Shown here: positions 39,951 through 48,645 of the stretch, one piece after another
How positions within the stretch are numbered: the first letter of the stretch is position 1
How the letters are laid out: every line of letters starts with the position of its first letter
Source: Anabaena catenula FACHB-362
GTDB taxonomy: Bacteria > Cyanobacteriota > Cyanobacteriia > Cyanobacteriales > Nostocaceae
Length of the DNA stretch: 64,000 nt
Assembly: GCF_014698735.1 (NCBI RefSeq)
Contig: NZ_JACJTQ010000012.1
Coordinates: 1 to 64,000 of the forward strand
Reading direction: 5' to 3'
Position numbers and translations under genes: made by a program
Notes under the pieces: model-generated
Told to the model about the DNA's origin: nothing
Database searches by the model: none
The model's input: only the letters and a program-made list of their open reading frames with translations

Positions 39951-39986
39951 GAGGAGTTAAAAATTCTCAAAAACTCCTCATTTTTT
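39951..39986 (+). terminator. Strong intrinsic terminator after the first tube gene
   Basis: GAGGAGTT at 39951-39958 pairs with AACTCCTC at 39972-39979, followed by A and six T residues. It lies 11 bases after the tube stop and 34 bases before the next tube gene. Partial read-through would give high tube and low baseplate expression. Confidence 0.75.
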
Positions 39987-40019
39987 AGCCTTAACTTCTA
40001 TCTTTAAAGCGGAGTTTCG

Positions 40020-40511
40020 ATGTCAAACCTAATACAAAAATTTCCAGAACTTCTCACAAATTCACGTTTTTATATAGAACTCAAACTTGATGGTAGTTCA
40101 GAACCAGTCGATGCTTACTTTTTGGAATGTAAAGGGTTAAAAAATACCCAAGATGTCATAGAAATTTGTGAAGTAACACCTTTGCGTTGGGGAAAAGCAA
40201 AATCAGGTCAAATGGTGAGAACTAAAGTTCCTGGCAATTTTAAAGCGAATAATATTACCCTCCGTCGGGGTATGACTAAATCCAAAACTTTGTGGAAGTG
40301 GTTTGAAGAAGTTCAAAAGGGAAATTGGGCTAAACAACTTCGTGATGGTTCTTTGAGTATTTATAATCAGTCTGGAGAAGCAGAAGCAAAATTTCAATTT
40401 CGAGGTGCTTGGCCAGTTAGTTATATGGCTTCTGATTTACTATCTAATAGTACCGAAATAGAAATAGAAGAAATGGAAATAGCTGTAGAAATGTTCAGAC
40501 GGGAAAACTAA
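40020..40511 (+). CDS. Inner tube protein 2 (tube initiator, Afp5-like)
   Basis: A 163-residue gp19-family protein, diverged from the first tube protein. Markers are FYIELKLDGSSEPVDAYFLE, ITLRRGMTKSKTLWKWFEEV, LSIYNQSGEAEAKFQFRGAW and IEIEEMEIAVEMFRRE. In related systems the second tube-like protein sits at the baseplate and starts polymerisation of the tube. The next gene begins 16 bases downstream. Confidence 0.88.
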   Translation: MSNLIQKFPELLTNSRFYIELKLDGSSEPVDAYFLECKGLKNTQDVIEICEVTPLRWGKAKSGQMVRTKVPGNFKANNITLRRGMTKSKTLWKWFEEVQKGNWAKQLRDGSLSIYNQSGEAEAKFQFRGAWPVSYMASDLLSNSTEIEIEEMEIAVEMFRREN

Positions 40512-40526
40512 AAAAAGTAAATTCTT

Positions 40527-40874
40527 ATGTTGCAAACAGAGTTTGAGTTTCGTTTACCTAAAGGATATCTGGATGAAGATGGCAATTTACACCGCATAGG
40601 AGTAATGCGTTTAGCCAAAGCAATGGACGAAATTGTGCCACTACGTGACCCCCGTGTTCAGTCAAATCCTGCCTATTCTACTGTGATTATTCTTTCTCGC
40701 GTAATTACTTGTTTAGGAGCTTTAGAAGAGGTTACACCTATGATAATTGAAGGACTTTTTGCTGCTGATCTCAACTATCTATATCATTTTTATCGTCATA
40801 TTAATGAATTAGATCAAGATGAAAAAACCATCTTAACTACTAGAACATCCGAATCATTAGAATCAGACAGTTAA
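40527..40874 (+). CDS. Tail assembly chaperone-like protein
   Basis: A 115-residue protein of the family found after tube genes in contractile-tail loci. It has FRLPKGYLDEDGNLHRIGVM at the start, then MRLAKAMDEI and DPRVQSNPAYSTVIILSRV, then IEGLFAADLNYLYHFYRH. This looks like the phage tail assembly chaperone (gpG/gp41-type) rather than a structural part. It is co-transcribed with the second tube gene. Confidence 0.7.
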   Translation: MLQTEFEFRLPKGYLDEDGNLHRIGVMRLAKAMDEIVPLRDPRVQSNPAYSTVIILSRVITCLGALEEVTPMIIEGLFAADLNYLYHFYRHINELDQDEKTILTTRTSESLESDS

Positions 40875-40951
40875 TTTTGGCTTTTGTGGTTGTCAATTAA
40901 ATAAACATATATTAAGTAGTTCTATCATATCAAACCGCTAGAACGTCAAGT

Positions 40952-43414
40952 ATGTATTCAGCAATAACAACCAAAAATGATTTTAGAATCAAGAATATCT
41001 GGGAAATAAAATTAATGAAACTCAATGATTTAGTTAACTCAATTAATTCCAAAGTAAGAGAAGTTGCTAATTTTATTCGCTACCCTTTAGAAAATGTTTC
41101 TCGAATCATGCGGCAAAAGATTCAGGGAGAGTATAGTAAAATTGAGATTCCTTTTATGGGTCAAGAACATGATCAAAAAAAGCAATTTGTTGAAGAGATT
41201 AAAGTCCAATGTTCTGCCAAAAATAATAGAGAAAGCAGTCTGACAGTTAGAGATAATTATGTATCTAATGGAGCATTAGCTCAAAAAGTAGATTTGCTAT
41301 TACCACCAAAATCAACAAATAGAATTGAAATTCTACCTCTAAAAAGAAATGATGAAATTCGAGGACGTAGAGGCAGGTATAGAGTTAATAGTAATAGTAT
41401 AATTAAAACTTTAGATAGAGCGCGTCTGTATGAAGGTATTCAAATTACAAATAATAAACAAATTTTAATTAAAGAATATCTACTACCTGAAGCAGATTTT
41501 AATCTCAAAGAAGCGAGAAAGTGTAAAGAAGAATTTGAAGAATTGGCGAGTGTAAATCTCAAAAAAATTGGAGGACAGGATTTCCGGTTAATAATTCCTT
41601 GGGATGCTATCGCACCTAGAGATGAAAGACGCTGTTATCTCATTACTGAACCGATTGAAAATAGTATAACCCTGAGAGAATATCTAGAACAAACAAATCG
41701 TCCGATGATTTCTCTACAGGTGCGAGAATTATTAAAACAGGTACTACAAACTCTGTGGTTTATCCACAACCAAAAAATCCGTTTACCTAATGGTGAAGTC
41801 CGTTATGGTTTACCTCATGGAAATCTTTCGCTTGATAGTATATTCATTGTCCAAACTGAAGAAAAATCCCTAGTTGAAACCCCGCAATTTTTTATCTATT
41901 TAGGTGATTTAGCTCTTTGGGAAGATTTGTTTAAACCGCGTAATTTACCACCTGTTAATCATTCAGTCACCAAAGATTTAAATGACTTGGGATATCTTAG
42001 TTTTTATTTATTATTAGGAGGGAATAAAGACCCTTTATTTGGACAAGCATTTAATCCTAAAAATGAACAACATTGGTCAACAGTAGATGATATTTATCTC
42101 AAAATTTTTATTCAGTCTCTTTTAGGTATTAATTCTCCTTTTGCTAATGCGGAGCAAGCCCGTCAATCTCTTTTAGCAGCGCCATTTTTCCAAAAATCAA
42201 GTGTTCCAAAAACCCAAATAGAAATAGAAGAAACTCAAAAAAAATTCGCTCAAATATTTAATTACAAAATTTTTAAGATTGGTATAATTAGCTGCGCTGT
42301 TGGTTTGATAAGTTTTTTATTAATACAGGCATTTATAAATAAATCCTCTATGGAAAAATCGACTATTTCAAATGCAAGTTCTCCCCAAACAAAAAAGATA
42401 AAAGATGTAGATATAAAAGGTATTCCACCTTATAAATTTAGATATACCGCATCAAAATCAGAAGGGACATGGGATTCAATAATATATGATGTGAGTAGAA
42501 GTAAGCGTACTAGCCTAGTATCTTTTGGTAAAACATTTGAACAAGAGCTTCAGGAACGTGGTATGACATTAAATCTGACTTATCAGACTGTTGCAGCTAT
42601 TGATAACAATACTTTTACTATGTTGAAAAACAAACAAACTGATTTTTTAATAATAAATTTAGTAAATAATTTTGACAAAAAACTTCAGCAGAATGAATTT
42701 AGTTATTCAAAAATTGCTTATGATGGCATAGTAATATTTGTACCCTTTAGCGATTCACAAAGAAACGAAAGTATTTCTGAAGGTTTGAAGGGAAAGATTA
42801 CCTTTGCTCAATTGCGTAAACTCTATACTCGTCAAATAACTTCCTGGAAACAACTAGATAGGAGATTACCGGATTTAAAAATAACGCTGTATATACCAAA
42901 TGAAGAAGAAGTAATTGATCGATTTAAAGCAGCAGTATTCAAGGATTATCCCGAAGAATTGAACCGTTTCCGAGACTTAATTGCGACAGGAGAAATTATC
43001 AAACAAGACACAAGAAAAACACTAGGGAAACAAATATTAGGTGAGTTTGAAAATGAAGATAAGGCTGGAATTGGCTTTGGACTTTTAAGCAAAGTTTTTG
43101 GTCAATGCTCAGTTTATCCTCTAAGTTTAGGTCAACCCGGTAAAGAAATACAAACATTAATTCAAAATAATGGCCATGACATAAACCCAAAAACTGATTT
43201 ATGTAATGACAAGGGAAGTTATCGGCCAAACATTGATGTTTTTGAGAAAAATAAATATCCTCTAGGATATGAAATTACAGTGATTTATCCCAAACCTCCT
43301 GAAACTTCTACAGTTATACCAGTGGGTGAAAAATTTGCCGAAATTTTACTAACTGATGAGGGACAATATTTAATACGTGAAGCTGGCTTAGTACCGATTG
43401 TTAAAAAAAATTAG
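40952..43414 (+). CDS. Degenerate kinase / TM / substrate-binding fusion
   Basis: An 820-residue membrane protein embedded between tube genes. Residues 140-410 resemble a protein kinase: GRRGRYRV as a glycine loop, KEYL with Lys174, and HGNLSLDS at 289-296 where the catalytic loop should read HRDLKPEN, so the catalytic Asp is Asn and the Lys is Ser. DLALW replaces DFG. A TM segment lies at 442-463 (KIGIISCAVGLISFLLIQ). The C-terminal 350 residues look like a periplasmic phosphate/solute-binding domain (FGKTFEQEL, TFAQLRKLYTRQITSW, EAGLVPIVKK). Likely a sensor rather than an enzyme. An in-frame ATG at 41015 is an alternative start. Confidence 0.7.
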   Translation: MYSAITTKNDFRIKNIWEIKLMKLNDLVNSINSKVREVANFIRYPLENVSRIMRQKIQGEYSKIEIPFMGQEHDQKKQFVEEIKVQCSAKNNRESSLTVRDNYVSNGALAQKVDLLLPPKSTNRIEILPLKRNDEIRGRRGRYRVNSNSIIKTLDRARLYEGIQITNNKQILIKEYLLPEADFNLKEARKCKEEFEELASVNLKKIGGQDFRLIIPWDAIAPRDERRCYLITEPIENSITLREYLEQTNRPMISLQVRELLKQVLQTLWFIHNQKIRLPNGEVRYGLPHGNLSLDSIFIVQTEEKSLVETPQFFIYLGDLALWEDLFKPRNLPPVNHSVTKDLNDLGYLSFYLLLGGNKDPLFGQAFNPKNEQHWSTVDDIYLKIFIQSLLGINSPFANAEQARQSLLAAPFFQKSSVPKTQIEIEETQKKFAQIFNYKIFKIGIISCAVGLISFLLIQAFINKSSMEKSTISNASSPQTKKIKDVDIKGIPPYKFRYTASKSEGTWDSIIYDVSRSKRTSLVSFGKTFEQELQERGMTLNLTYQTVAAIDNNTFTMLKNKQTDFLIINLVNNFDKKLQQNEFSYSKIAYDGIVIFVPFSDSQRNESISEGLKGKITFAQLRKLYTRQITSWKQLDRRLPDLKITLYIPNEEEVIDRFKAAVFKDYPEELNRFRDLIATGEIIKQDTRKTLGKQILGEFENEDKAGIGFGLLSKVFGQCSVYPLSLGQPGKEIQTLIQNNGHDINPKTDLCNDKGSYRPNIDVFEKNKYPLGYEITVIYPKPPETSTVIPVGEKFAEILLTDEGQYLIREAGLVPIVKKN

Positions 43415-43435
43415 GAATTTAAATTTTTAGCTATT

Positions 43436-43582
43436 ATGAATGAACAATCATCAATTTCTCAGTTAGCAAATAAAGCCTTACAAGACAGATTCATTATCCA
43501 AAAATTGAGTGATAAAGTTTATGAATTAATGCTACAGGATTTAAGACTACAACGAGATCGGTCTCAAAATTATCAGGTGTAA
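43436..43582 (+). CDS. 48-residue injection-locus protein with LSxxVYxLM motif
   Basis: A small gene fitted between the pseudokinase and the third tube gene, 22 bases after one stop and 6 before the next start. The product (MNEQSSISQLANKALQDRF ... ) is helical and ends LSDKVYELMLQDLRLQRDR. The same motif, LSNEVYIMIKRRFEIERE, occurs at the C-terminus of the repeat protein at 44175, with a second variant LAHYIYTILKQKLQLEQE. By position it corresponds to Afp6-type small proteins, whose role is poorly defined. Confidence 0.7.
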   Translation: MNEQSSISQLANKALQDRFIIQKLSDKVYELMLQDLRLQRDRSQNYQV

Positions 43583-43587
43583 TTGTC

Positions 43588-44088
43588 ATGGTAAGAAATA
43601 ATAGCACAAATTACGAACTAAATTACGTTACAGCCAATCGTTTTTATGTGGAAATGCAGAGTAGTATTACTGCTTCATTTAGCGAATGCACTGGTATAGG
43701 TTTAACAATTAAGAAAGAGGTTTTTTCTGAAGGTGGTGTTAATGAACAACAAAGAGTAATTTTAGGACAACCCCAATTTTCAGATGTCACACTCAAAAGA
43801 GGTATAACAGATGATTTAGCATTTTGGGAGTGGATCAGTAATGTCAAAATTAAACGTCGCAATGTTAATATTCTATTATTCAATCAAGCCGGAGAAACTA
43901 TGCAGTGTTGGACACTAGTAGCGGCTGTTCCTATTGGTTGGAAAGCGCCAGCATTACAAGCTTCTTCCACTACAGTAGCTATTGAAGAATTGACTCTAGC
44001 ATACGAAGGATTAAAAATTACAAAAAGTGGTGGTGGTGGTGCTTTAAACCTCTCTAAACGCCATACATCAGGATATTTTATTAACTAA
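43588..44088 (+). CDS. Inner tube protein 3 (gp19 family, Afp1-like)
   Basis: A 166-residue third tube-family protein. It has FYVEMQSSITASFSECTGIGL, VTLKRGITDDLAFWEWI, VNILLFNQAGETMQCW and VAIEELTLAYEGLKI. A short GGGGA-containing tail follows the fold. Three tube paralogues suggest separate roles at tip, initiator and shaft. The start ATG follows TAATTGTC with no strong ribosome-binding site and only six bases from the previous stop, so coupling is likely. Confidence 0.88.
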   Translation: MVRNNSTNYELNYVTANRFYVEMQSSITASFSECTGIGLTIKKEVFSEGGVNEQQRVILGQPQFSDVTLKRGITDDLAFWEWISNVKIKRRNVNILLFNQAGETMQCWTLVAAVPIGWKAPALQASSTTVAIEELTLAYEGLKITKSGGGGALNLSKRHTSGYFIN

Positions 44089-44174
44089 TATTACTATTCA
44101 TAAATAGCTAGTTTTTACTGGTTCTAATCAGGGTTAAATTTTATTATCATTTCCCCTTTAATCAGGGAAGAATT

Positions 44175-47100
44175 ATGACTCCCAAACCACTTGGAATTCA
44201 AAACTATTCACTGACTCCTCCGACACTTGGACAGAAATTTCAATTACTCAAACCACAGCTTCCGTTGGGACACAACTTGAGGAAAACAGAATTTTTGTCA
44301 CCACTAGTTCAAACTCAACCAGAACCTTTCAGTTTTAACGAAACCACAGAATTAGAATGGTCAAGATTTTCTGATGTACCAAGCGCAGATTCTACTACAA
44401 ATAAAGTTGAAACTTCGCCTACACTTCCAACTTCTACATCAGCAAGTATAGATGTAGATGAAATTGCTGTTCAGCCGAAATTACCAACTCAACCGCAAAC
44501 TGAAATACCTGCGAGTACAGTAGATGAAATCGCTGTTCAACCGAAATTACAACCGCAAACTGAAATACCTGCGAGTACAGTAGATGAAATCGCTGTTCAA
44601 CCGAAATTATCAACTCAAACTGAAATACCTGCGAGTACAGTAGATGAAATTGCTGTTCAGCCGAAATTACCAACTCAACCGCAAACTGAAATACCTGCGA
44701 GTACAGTAGATGAAATTGCTGTTCAACCAAAATTACAACCTCAACCGGAAATACCTACAAATACAGTAAATGAAATTGCGATTCAACCGCAGTTACTAAC
44801 TCAACCGCAACCGGAAATACCTACAAATACAGTAAATGAAATTGCGATTCAACCGCAGTTACTAACTCAACCGCAACCGGAAATACATACAAATACAGTA
44901 GATAAAATTGCTGTTCAACCAAAATTACAACCTCAACCAGAAATATCTACAAATAAAGTAGATGAAATTGCTGTTCAACCAAAATTACAACCACAACCGG
45001 AAATACCTACAAATACAGTAAATGAAATTGCGGTTCAACCGCAGTTACTAACTCAACCGGAAATACATACAAATACAGTAGATAAAATTGCGGTTCAACC
45101 AAAATTACAACCACAACCGGAAATATCTACAAATACAGTAGATGAAATTGCTGTTCAACCAAAATTACAACCGCAACTGGAAATATCGACAAATAAAGTA
45201 GATGAAATTGCTGTTCAACCAAAATTACAACCACAACCGGAAATATCTACAAATACAGTAGATGAAATTGCTGTTCAACCAAAATTACAACCACAACCGG
45301 AAATACCTACAAATACAGTAAATGAAATTGCGGTTCAACCAAAATTACAACCTCAACCAGAAATACCTACAAATACAGTAAATGAAATTGCGGTTCAACC
45401 GCAGTTACTAACTCAACCGCAACCGGAAATATCTACAAATACAGTAAATGAAAATGCTGTTCAACCGCAGTTACCAACTCAACCGCAAACGGAAATACCT
45501 ACAAATAAAGTAGATGAAATTGCTGTTCAACCAAAATTACAACCACAACCGGAAATATCTACAAATACAGTAGATGAAAATGCTGTTCAACCGCAGTTAC
45601 CAACTCAACCGCAAACGGAAATATCTACAAATACAGTAGATGAAATTGCTGTTCAACCAAAATTACAACCACAACCGGAAATATCTACAAATACAGTAGA
45701 TGAAATTGCTGTTCAACCAAAATTACAACCTCAACCAGAAATACCTACAAATACAGTAAATGAAATTGCGGTTCAACCGCAGTTACTAACTCAACCGGAA
45801 ATACCTACAAATAAAGTAGATGAAATTGCTGTTCAACCGCAGTTACTAACTCAACCGGAAATATCTACAAATACAGTAGATGAAATTGCTGTTCAACCAA
45901 AATTACAACCGCAACTGGAAATATCGACAAATACAGTAGATGAAATTACGGTTCAACCGCAGTTACTAACTCAACCGGAAATACCTACAAATACAGTAGA
46001 TGAAATTGCTGTTCAACCAAAATTACAACCACAACCGGAAATACCTACAAATACAGTAAATGAAATTGCGGTTCAACCGCAGTTACTAACTCAACCGCAA
46101 CCGGAAATATCTATAAATAAAGTAGATGAAATTGCTGTTCAACCAAAATTACAACCTCAACCAGAAATACCTACAAATACAGTAGATGAAATTGCGGTTC
46201 AACCAAAATTACAACCACAACCGGAAATATCTACAAATACAGTAGATGAAAATGCTGTTCAACCGCAGTTACTAACTCAACCGCAACCGGAAATATCTAC
46301 AAATACAGTAGATGAAATTGCGATTCAACCGCAGTTACTAACTCAACCGCAACCGGAAATACATACAAATACAGTAGATGAAAATGCTGTTCAACCAAAA
46401 TTACAACCACAACCGGAAATATCTACAAATACAGTAGATGAAAATGCTGTTCAACCGCAGTTACCAACTCAACCGCAACCGGAAATATCTACAAATACAG
46501 TAGATGAAAATGCTGTTCAACCGCAGTTACCAACTCAACCGCAAACGGAAATATCTACAAATACAGTAAATGAAAATGCTGTTCAACCAAAATTATCAAC
46601 TCAACCACAAACGGAAATACCTGCGAGTACAGTAGATGAAATTGCGATTCAACCAAAATTATCAACTCAACCACAAACGGAAATACCTGCGAGTACAGTA
46701 GATGAAATTGCGATTCAACCAAAATTACCAACTCAACCGCAACCAGAAATACCTGCGAGTACAGTAGATGAAATTGCGGTTCAGCTAAAATTATCAACTC
46801 AAACTGAAATACCCACAAGTACAGTAGATGAAATTGCGGTTCAGCTAAAATTATCAACTCAACCGCAACCAAAAATATCTACAAGTACAGTAGATGAAAT
46901 TTTTGTTCAACCGCAGTTAGAAAATAAAAATATCTCTACTATCAAATCCTTGGGTCAATTATTACCATTAGTAAAAAAATCAGATTTTCTAGTTTCTCGA
47001 TTGGTAAATGACTTTTTAGACAAGCCTAATAATTTTCCTGATAAATCACCAAAAAACACTGATATTGCTTCCCCAATACAATTATTAAAAAATGAAAATT

Positions 47101-47870
47101 TACTACAAAATGATAAACTTAACGAACAAACTAACAATTCCAATTTTCATGAAGATATAACAGAATCATGGTCTAGTATTGATGATTTACTGAGTTTAAC
47201 TTCTAATCAAAATAATATTCCTTCTCCCTCTCTCCAATCCTCAGATTTTAATAATAATTTTCTAGCAAAAGATAGCCTAAAATCCAAAAATATTGATCCT
47301 CATGCAGACAAATCATTCCGTAGTGAATCGGTTGAAAAAATTGATAATAATGCTGGTCATAATTCCAATACAGAACCTAATAATATATCATTAAATTCTC
47401 CAGAATTAATAGATAAAAATAGCACAAAATCAGCAGATACTAGTGAAATTAAAGAAGACGAATCAAAAAATGAATCTCTCGTATCTATTGAACAGCCTCA
47501 ATCTACTAGCTCATCAAATTTTGCTATTAACGATGAAAATTTAGAAACTTTAGCTCACTATATTTATACAATACTAAAACAAAAATTACAACTAGAACAA
47601 GAAAGACAAGGAAACAAACTTATGGGAAACCCGCTTTGGATGAGCAATTTTACTTCAAGTCATGGAACTTATGCTAAATATAACTTAACTTCTCATACGG
47701 CTAATTCTGAAGTTGGGAAAGTAGGTACATTAGAAAAAATGAATGAAGTAGCTCTTCTCGATAATAGATTACAAACTCTTAGCAATGAAGTCTATATAAT
47801 GATCAAAAGGCGCTTTGAAATAGAGCGAGAACTACAGGGTAATTACTACGCTGGACGCATTAATTGGTAA
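44175..47870 (+). CDS. Large tandem-repeat protein of the injection locus
   Basis: A 1231-residue protein. After 85 unique residues (PLGIQNYSLTPPTLGQKFQ) come 40 tandem units of 20-22 residues with consensus TVDEIAVQPKLQPQPEIPTN (about residues 90-915), rich in Pro, Gln and acidic residues and likely extended and flexible. The C-terminal 310 residues are Asn/Ser-rich with two helical motifs, LAHYIYTILKQKLQLEQERQ and LSNEVYIMIKRRFEIERELQ, also seen in the 48-residue neighbour. There is no signal or TM. It sits between the third tube and the Afp7-like gene. A ruler, fibre-like or linker role is possible; it does not look like the usual helical tape measure. Confidence 0.7.
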   Translation: MTPKPLGIQNYSLTPPTLGQKFQLLKPQLPLGHNLRKTEFLSPLVQTQPEPFSFNETTELEWSRFSDVPSADSTTNKVETSPTLPTSTSASIDVDEIAVQPKLPTQPQTEIPASTVDEIAVQPKLQPQTEIPASTVDEIAVQPKLSTQTEIPASTVDEIAVQPKLPTQPQTEIPASTVDEIAVQPKLQPQPEIPTNTVNEIAIQPQLLTQPQPEIPTNTVNEIAIQPQLLTQPQPEIHTNTVDKIAVQPKLQPQPEISTNKVDEIAVQPKLQPQPEIPTNTVNEIAVQPQLLTQPEIHTNTVDKIAVQPKLQPQPEISTNTVDEIAVQPKLQPQLEISTNKVDEIAVQPKLQPQPEISTNTVDEIAVQPKLQPQPEIPTNTVNEIAVQPKLQPQPEIPTNTVNEIAVQPQLLTQPQPEISTNTVNENAVQPQLPTQPQTEIPTNKVDEIAVQPKLQPQPEISTNTVDENAVQPQLPTQPQTEISTNTVDEIAVQPKLQPQPEISTNTVDEIAVQPKLQPQPEIPTNTVNEIAVQPQLLTQPEIPTNKVDEIAVQPQLLTQPEISTNTVDEIAVQPKLQPQLEISTNTVDEITVQPQLLTQPEIPTNTVDEIAVQPKLQPQPEIPTNTVNEIAVQPQLLTQPQPEISINKVDEIAVQPKLQPQPEIPTNTVDEIAVQPKLQPQPEISTNTVDENAVQPQLLTQPQPEISTNTVDEIAIQPQLLTQPQPEIHTNTVDENAVQPKLQPQPEISTNTVDENAVQPQLPTQPQPEISTNTVDENAVQPQLPTQPQTEISTNTVNENAVQPKLSTQPQTEIPASTVDEIAIQPKLSTQPQTEIPASTVDEIAIQPKLPTQPQPEIPASTVDEIAVQLKLSTQTEIPTSTVDEIAVQLKLSTQPQPKISTSTVDEIFVQPQLENKNISTIKSLGQLLPLVKKSDFLVSRLVNDFLDKPNNFPDKSPKNTDIASPIQLLKNENLLQNDKLNEQTNNSNFHEDITESWSSIDDLLSLTSNQNNIPSPSLQSSDFNNNFLAKDSLKSKNIDPHADKSFRSESVEKIDNNAGHNSNTEPNNISLNSPELIDKNSTKSADTSEIKEDESKNESLVSIEQPQSTSSSNFAINDENLETLAHYIYTILKQKLQLEQERQGNKLMGNPLWMSNFTSSHGTYAKYNLTSHTANSEVGKVGTLEKMNEVALLDNRLQTLSNEVYIMIKRRFEIERELQGNYYAGRINW
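44440..46915 (+). repeat. 40-unit tandem coding repeat (60/66-bp units)
   Basis: Mostly 60-base units with some of 66 bases, in about 40 copies. Units at both ends carry the variant PAST, while interior units carry PTNT or STNT, which suggests expansion from the middle. Spurious minus-strand frames at 44434-44730 and 46555-46872 come from these repeats. Confidence 0.85.
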
Positions 47871-47911
47871 GAAAAAGCTACTGAATTTAAATCTTTCACA
47901 CGAAAAAAAAT

Positions 47912-48562
47912 ATGTCATTACCAACATCAACCAAATCAAGTAATTTACAAAAAGCTAAGTTGATCTCAAAAGATGGAGTATCACCAATTAATTTTATGTT
48001 CAATCCCAGTGAGTTATGTTTCAATGGAATTGTTGAAACCGCTGAAAATTCTGGTGCGCGTACTCAGAGCAAAGGACAACCGAAAGTTAGTTTTTCTCAT
48101 ACAAAAGCTTACAAAATTACCATTAATAAAATCATATATGACACCTATGAAAGTGGAGAAGATGTTGTTCGTAAATATATTCAACCACTTAAAAAAGCTC
48201 TTGAATTTGTTAGTGGGTTAGAACGACCACCTATTTACAGTTTTACTTGGGGAAGTACAGAATACTTACGGCGTTGTTTTGTAGAAAAACTAGACTACAA
48301 ATTAACTATGTTTTTACCTGATGGAACTCCAGTCCGCGCCATTATTGACAGCTTAACTCTCAAAGAAGCTGATGAAGAGCAACCAAATGCTCCTGTCTCT
48401 GCTCAATCTCCTAATGCTGCAACTAGACAAACTGATACTCCAGCTAATCGTCAAGGAGCAAATAAGCAAGCTAATGGAGGACAAGGTTCTCAAAATAAAG
48501 GTTCTAAAGCTAAAACTTCTCAAAATAAGGGTGCTAAAGGTAAAAGTACAAAAAAACGATGA
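47912..48562 (+). CDS. CIS hub/tube-adaptor protein (Afp7-like), LysM-less
   Basis: A 216-residue protein. The N-terminal 155 residues match the CIS tube-adaptor domain: FMFNPSELCFNG, TYESGEDVVRKYIQPLKKAL, RPPIYSFTWGS and LDYKLTMFLPDGTPVRA. In Afp7/Pvc7 a LysM domain usually follows; here there is only a low-complexity Asn/Gln/Lys tail (QNKGSKAKTSQNKGAKGKS). The tail may be basic enough to bind nucleic acid or membrane but no domain is seen. The gene precedes the spike gene. Confidence 0.8.
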   Translation: MSLPTSTKSSNLQKAKLISKDGVSPINFMFNPSELCFNGIVETAENSGARTQSKGQPKVSFSHTKAYKITINKIIYDTYESGEDVVRKYIQPLKKALEFVSGLERPPIYSFTWGSTEYLRRCFVEKLDYKLTMFLPDGTPVRAIIDSLTLKEADEEQPNAPVSAQSPNAATRQTDTPANRQGANKQANGGQGSQNKGSKAKTSQNKGAKGKSTKKR

Positions 48563-48645
48563 TATTTACAGTTTTGCTAATGTTATAAACACTTTTGCAG
48601 ATTTTTTAAAAAACACAAAAAAATATTTGGAGTTTTGCATTAATT

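Noticed and set aside
40952-43414. Active Ser/Thr kinase
   Set aside because: The catalytic Asp and Lys of HRDLKPEN and the DFG motif are not conserved, so it is called a degenerate kinase fold.
44434-44730. 98-codon minus-strand frame, and a similar one at 46555-46872
   Set aside because: They are shadows of the tandem-repeat gene; their periodic text (EQQFHLLYSQVF) is the antisense of the repeat unit.
44440-46915. Regular 60-bp repeats taken as a CRISPR array
   Set aside because: There are no unique spacers between repeats; the units are contiguous, in frame and protein-coding.
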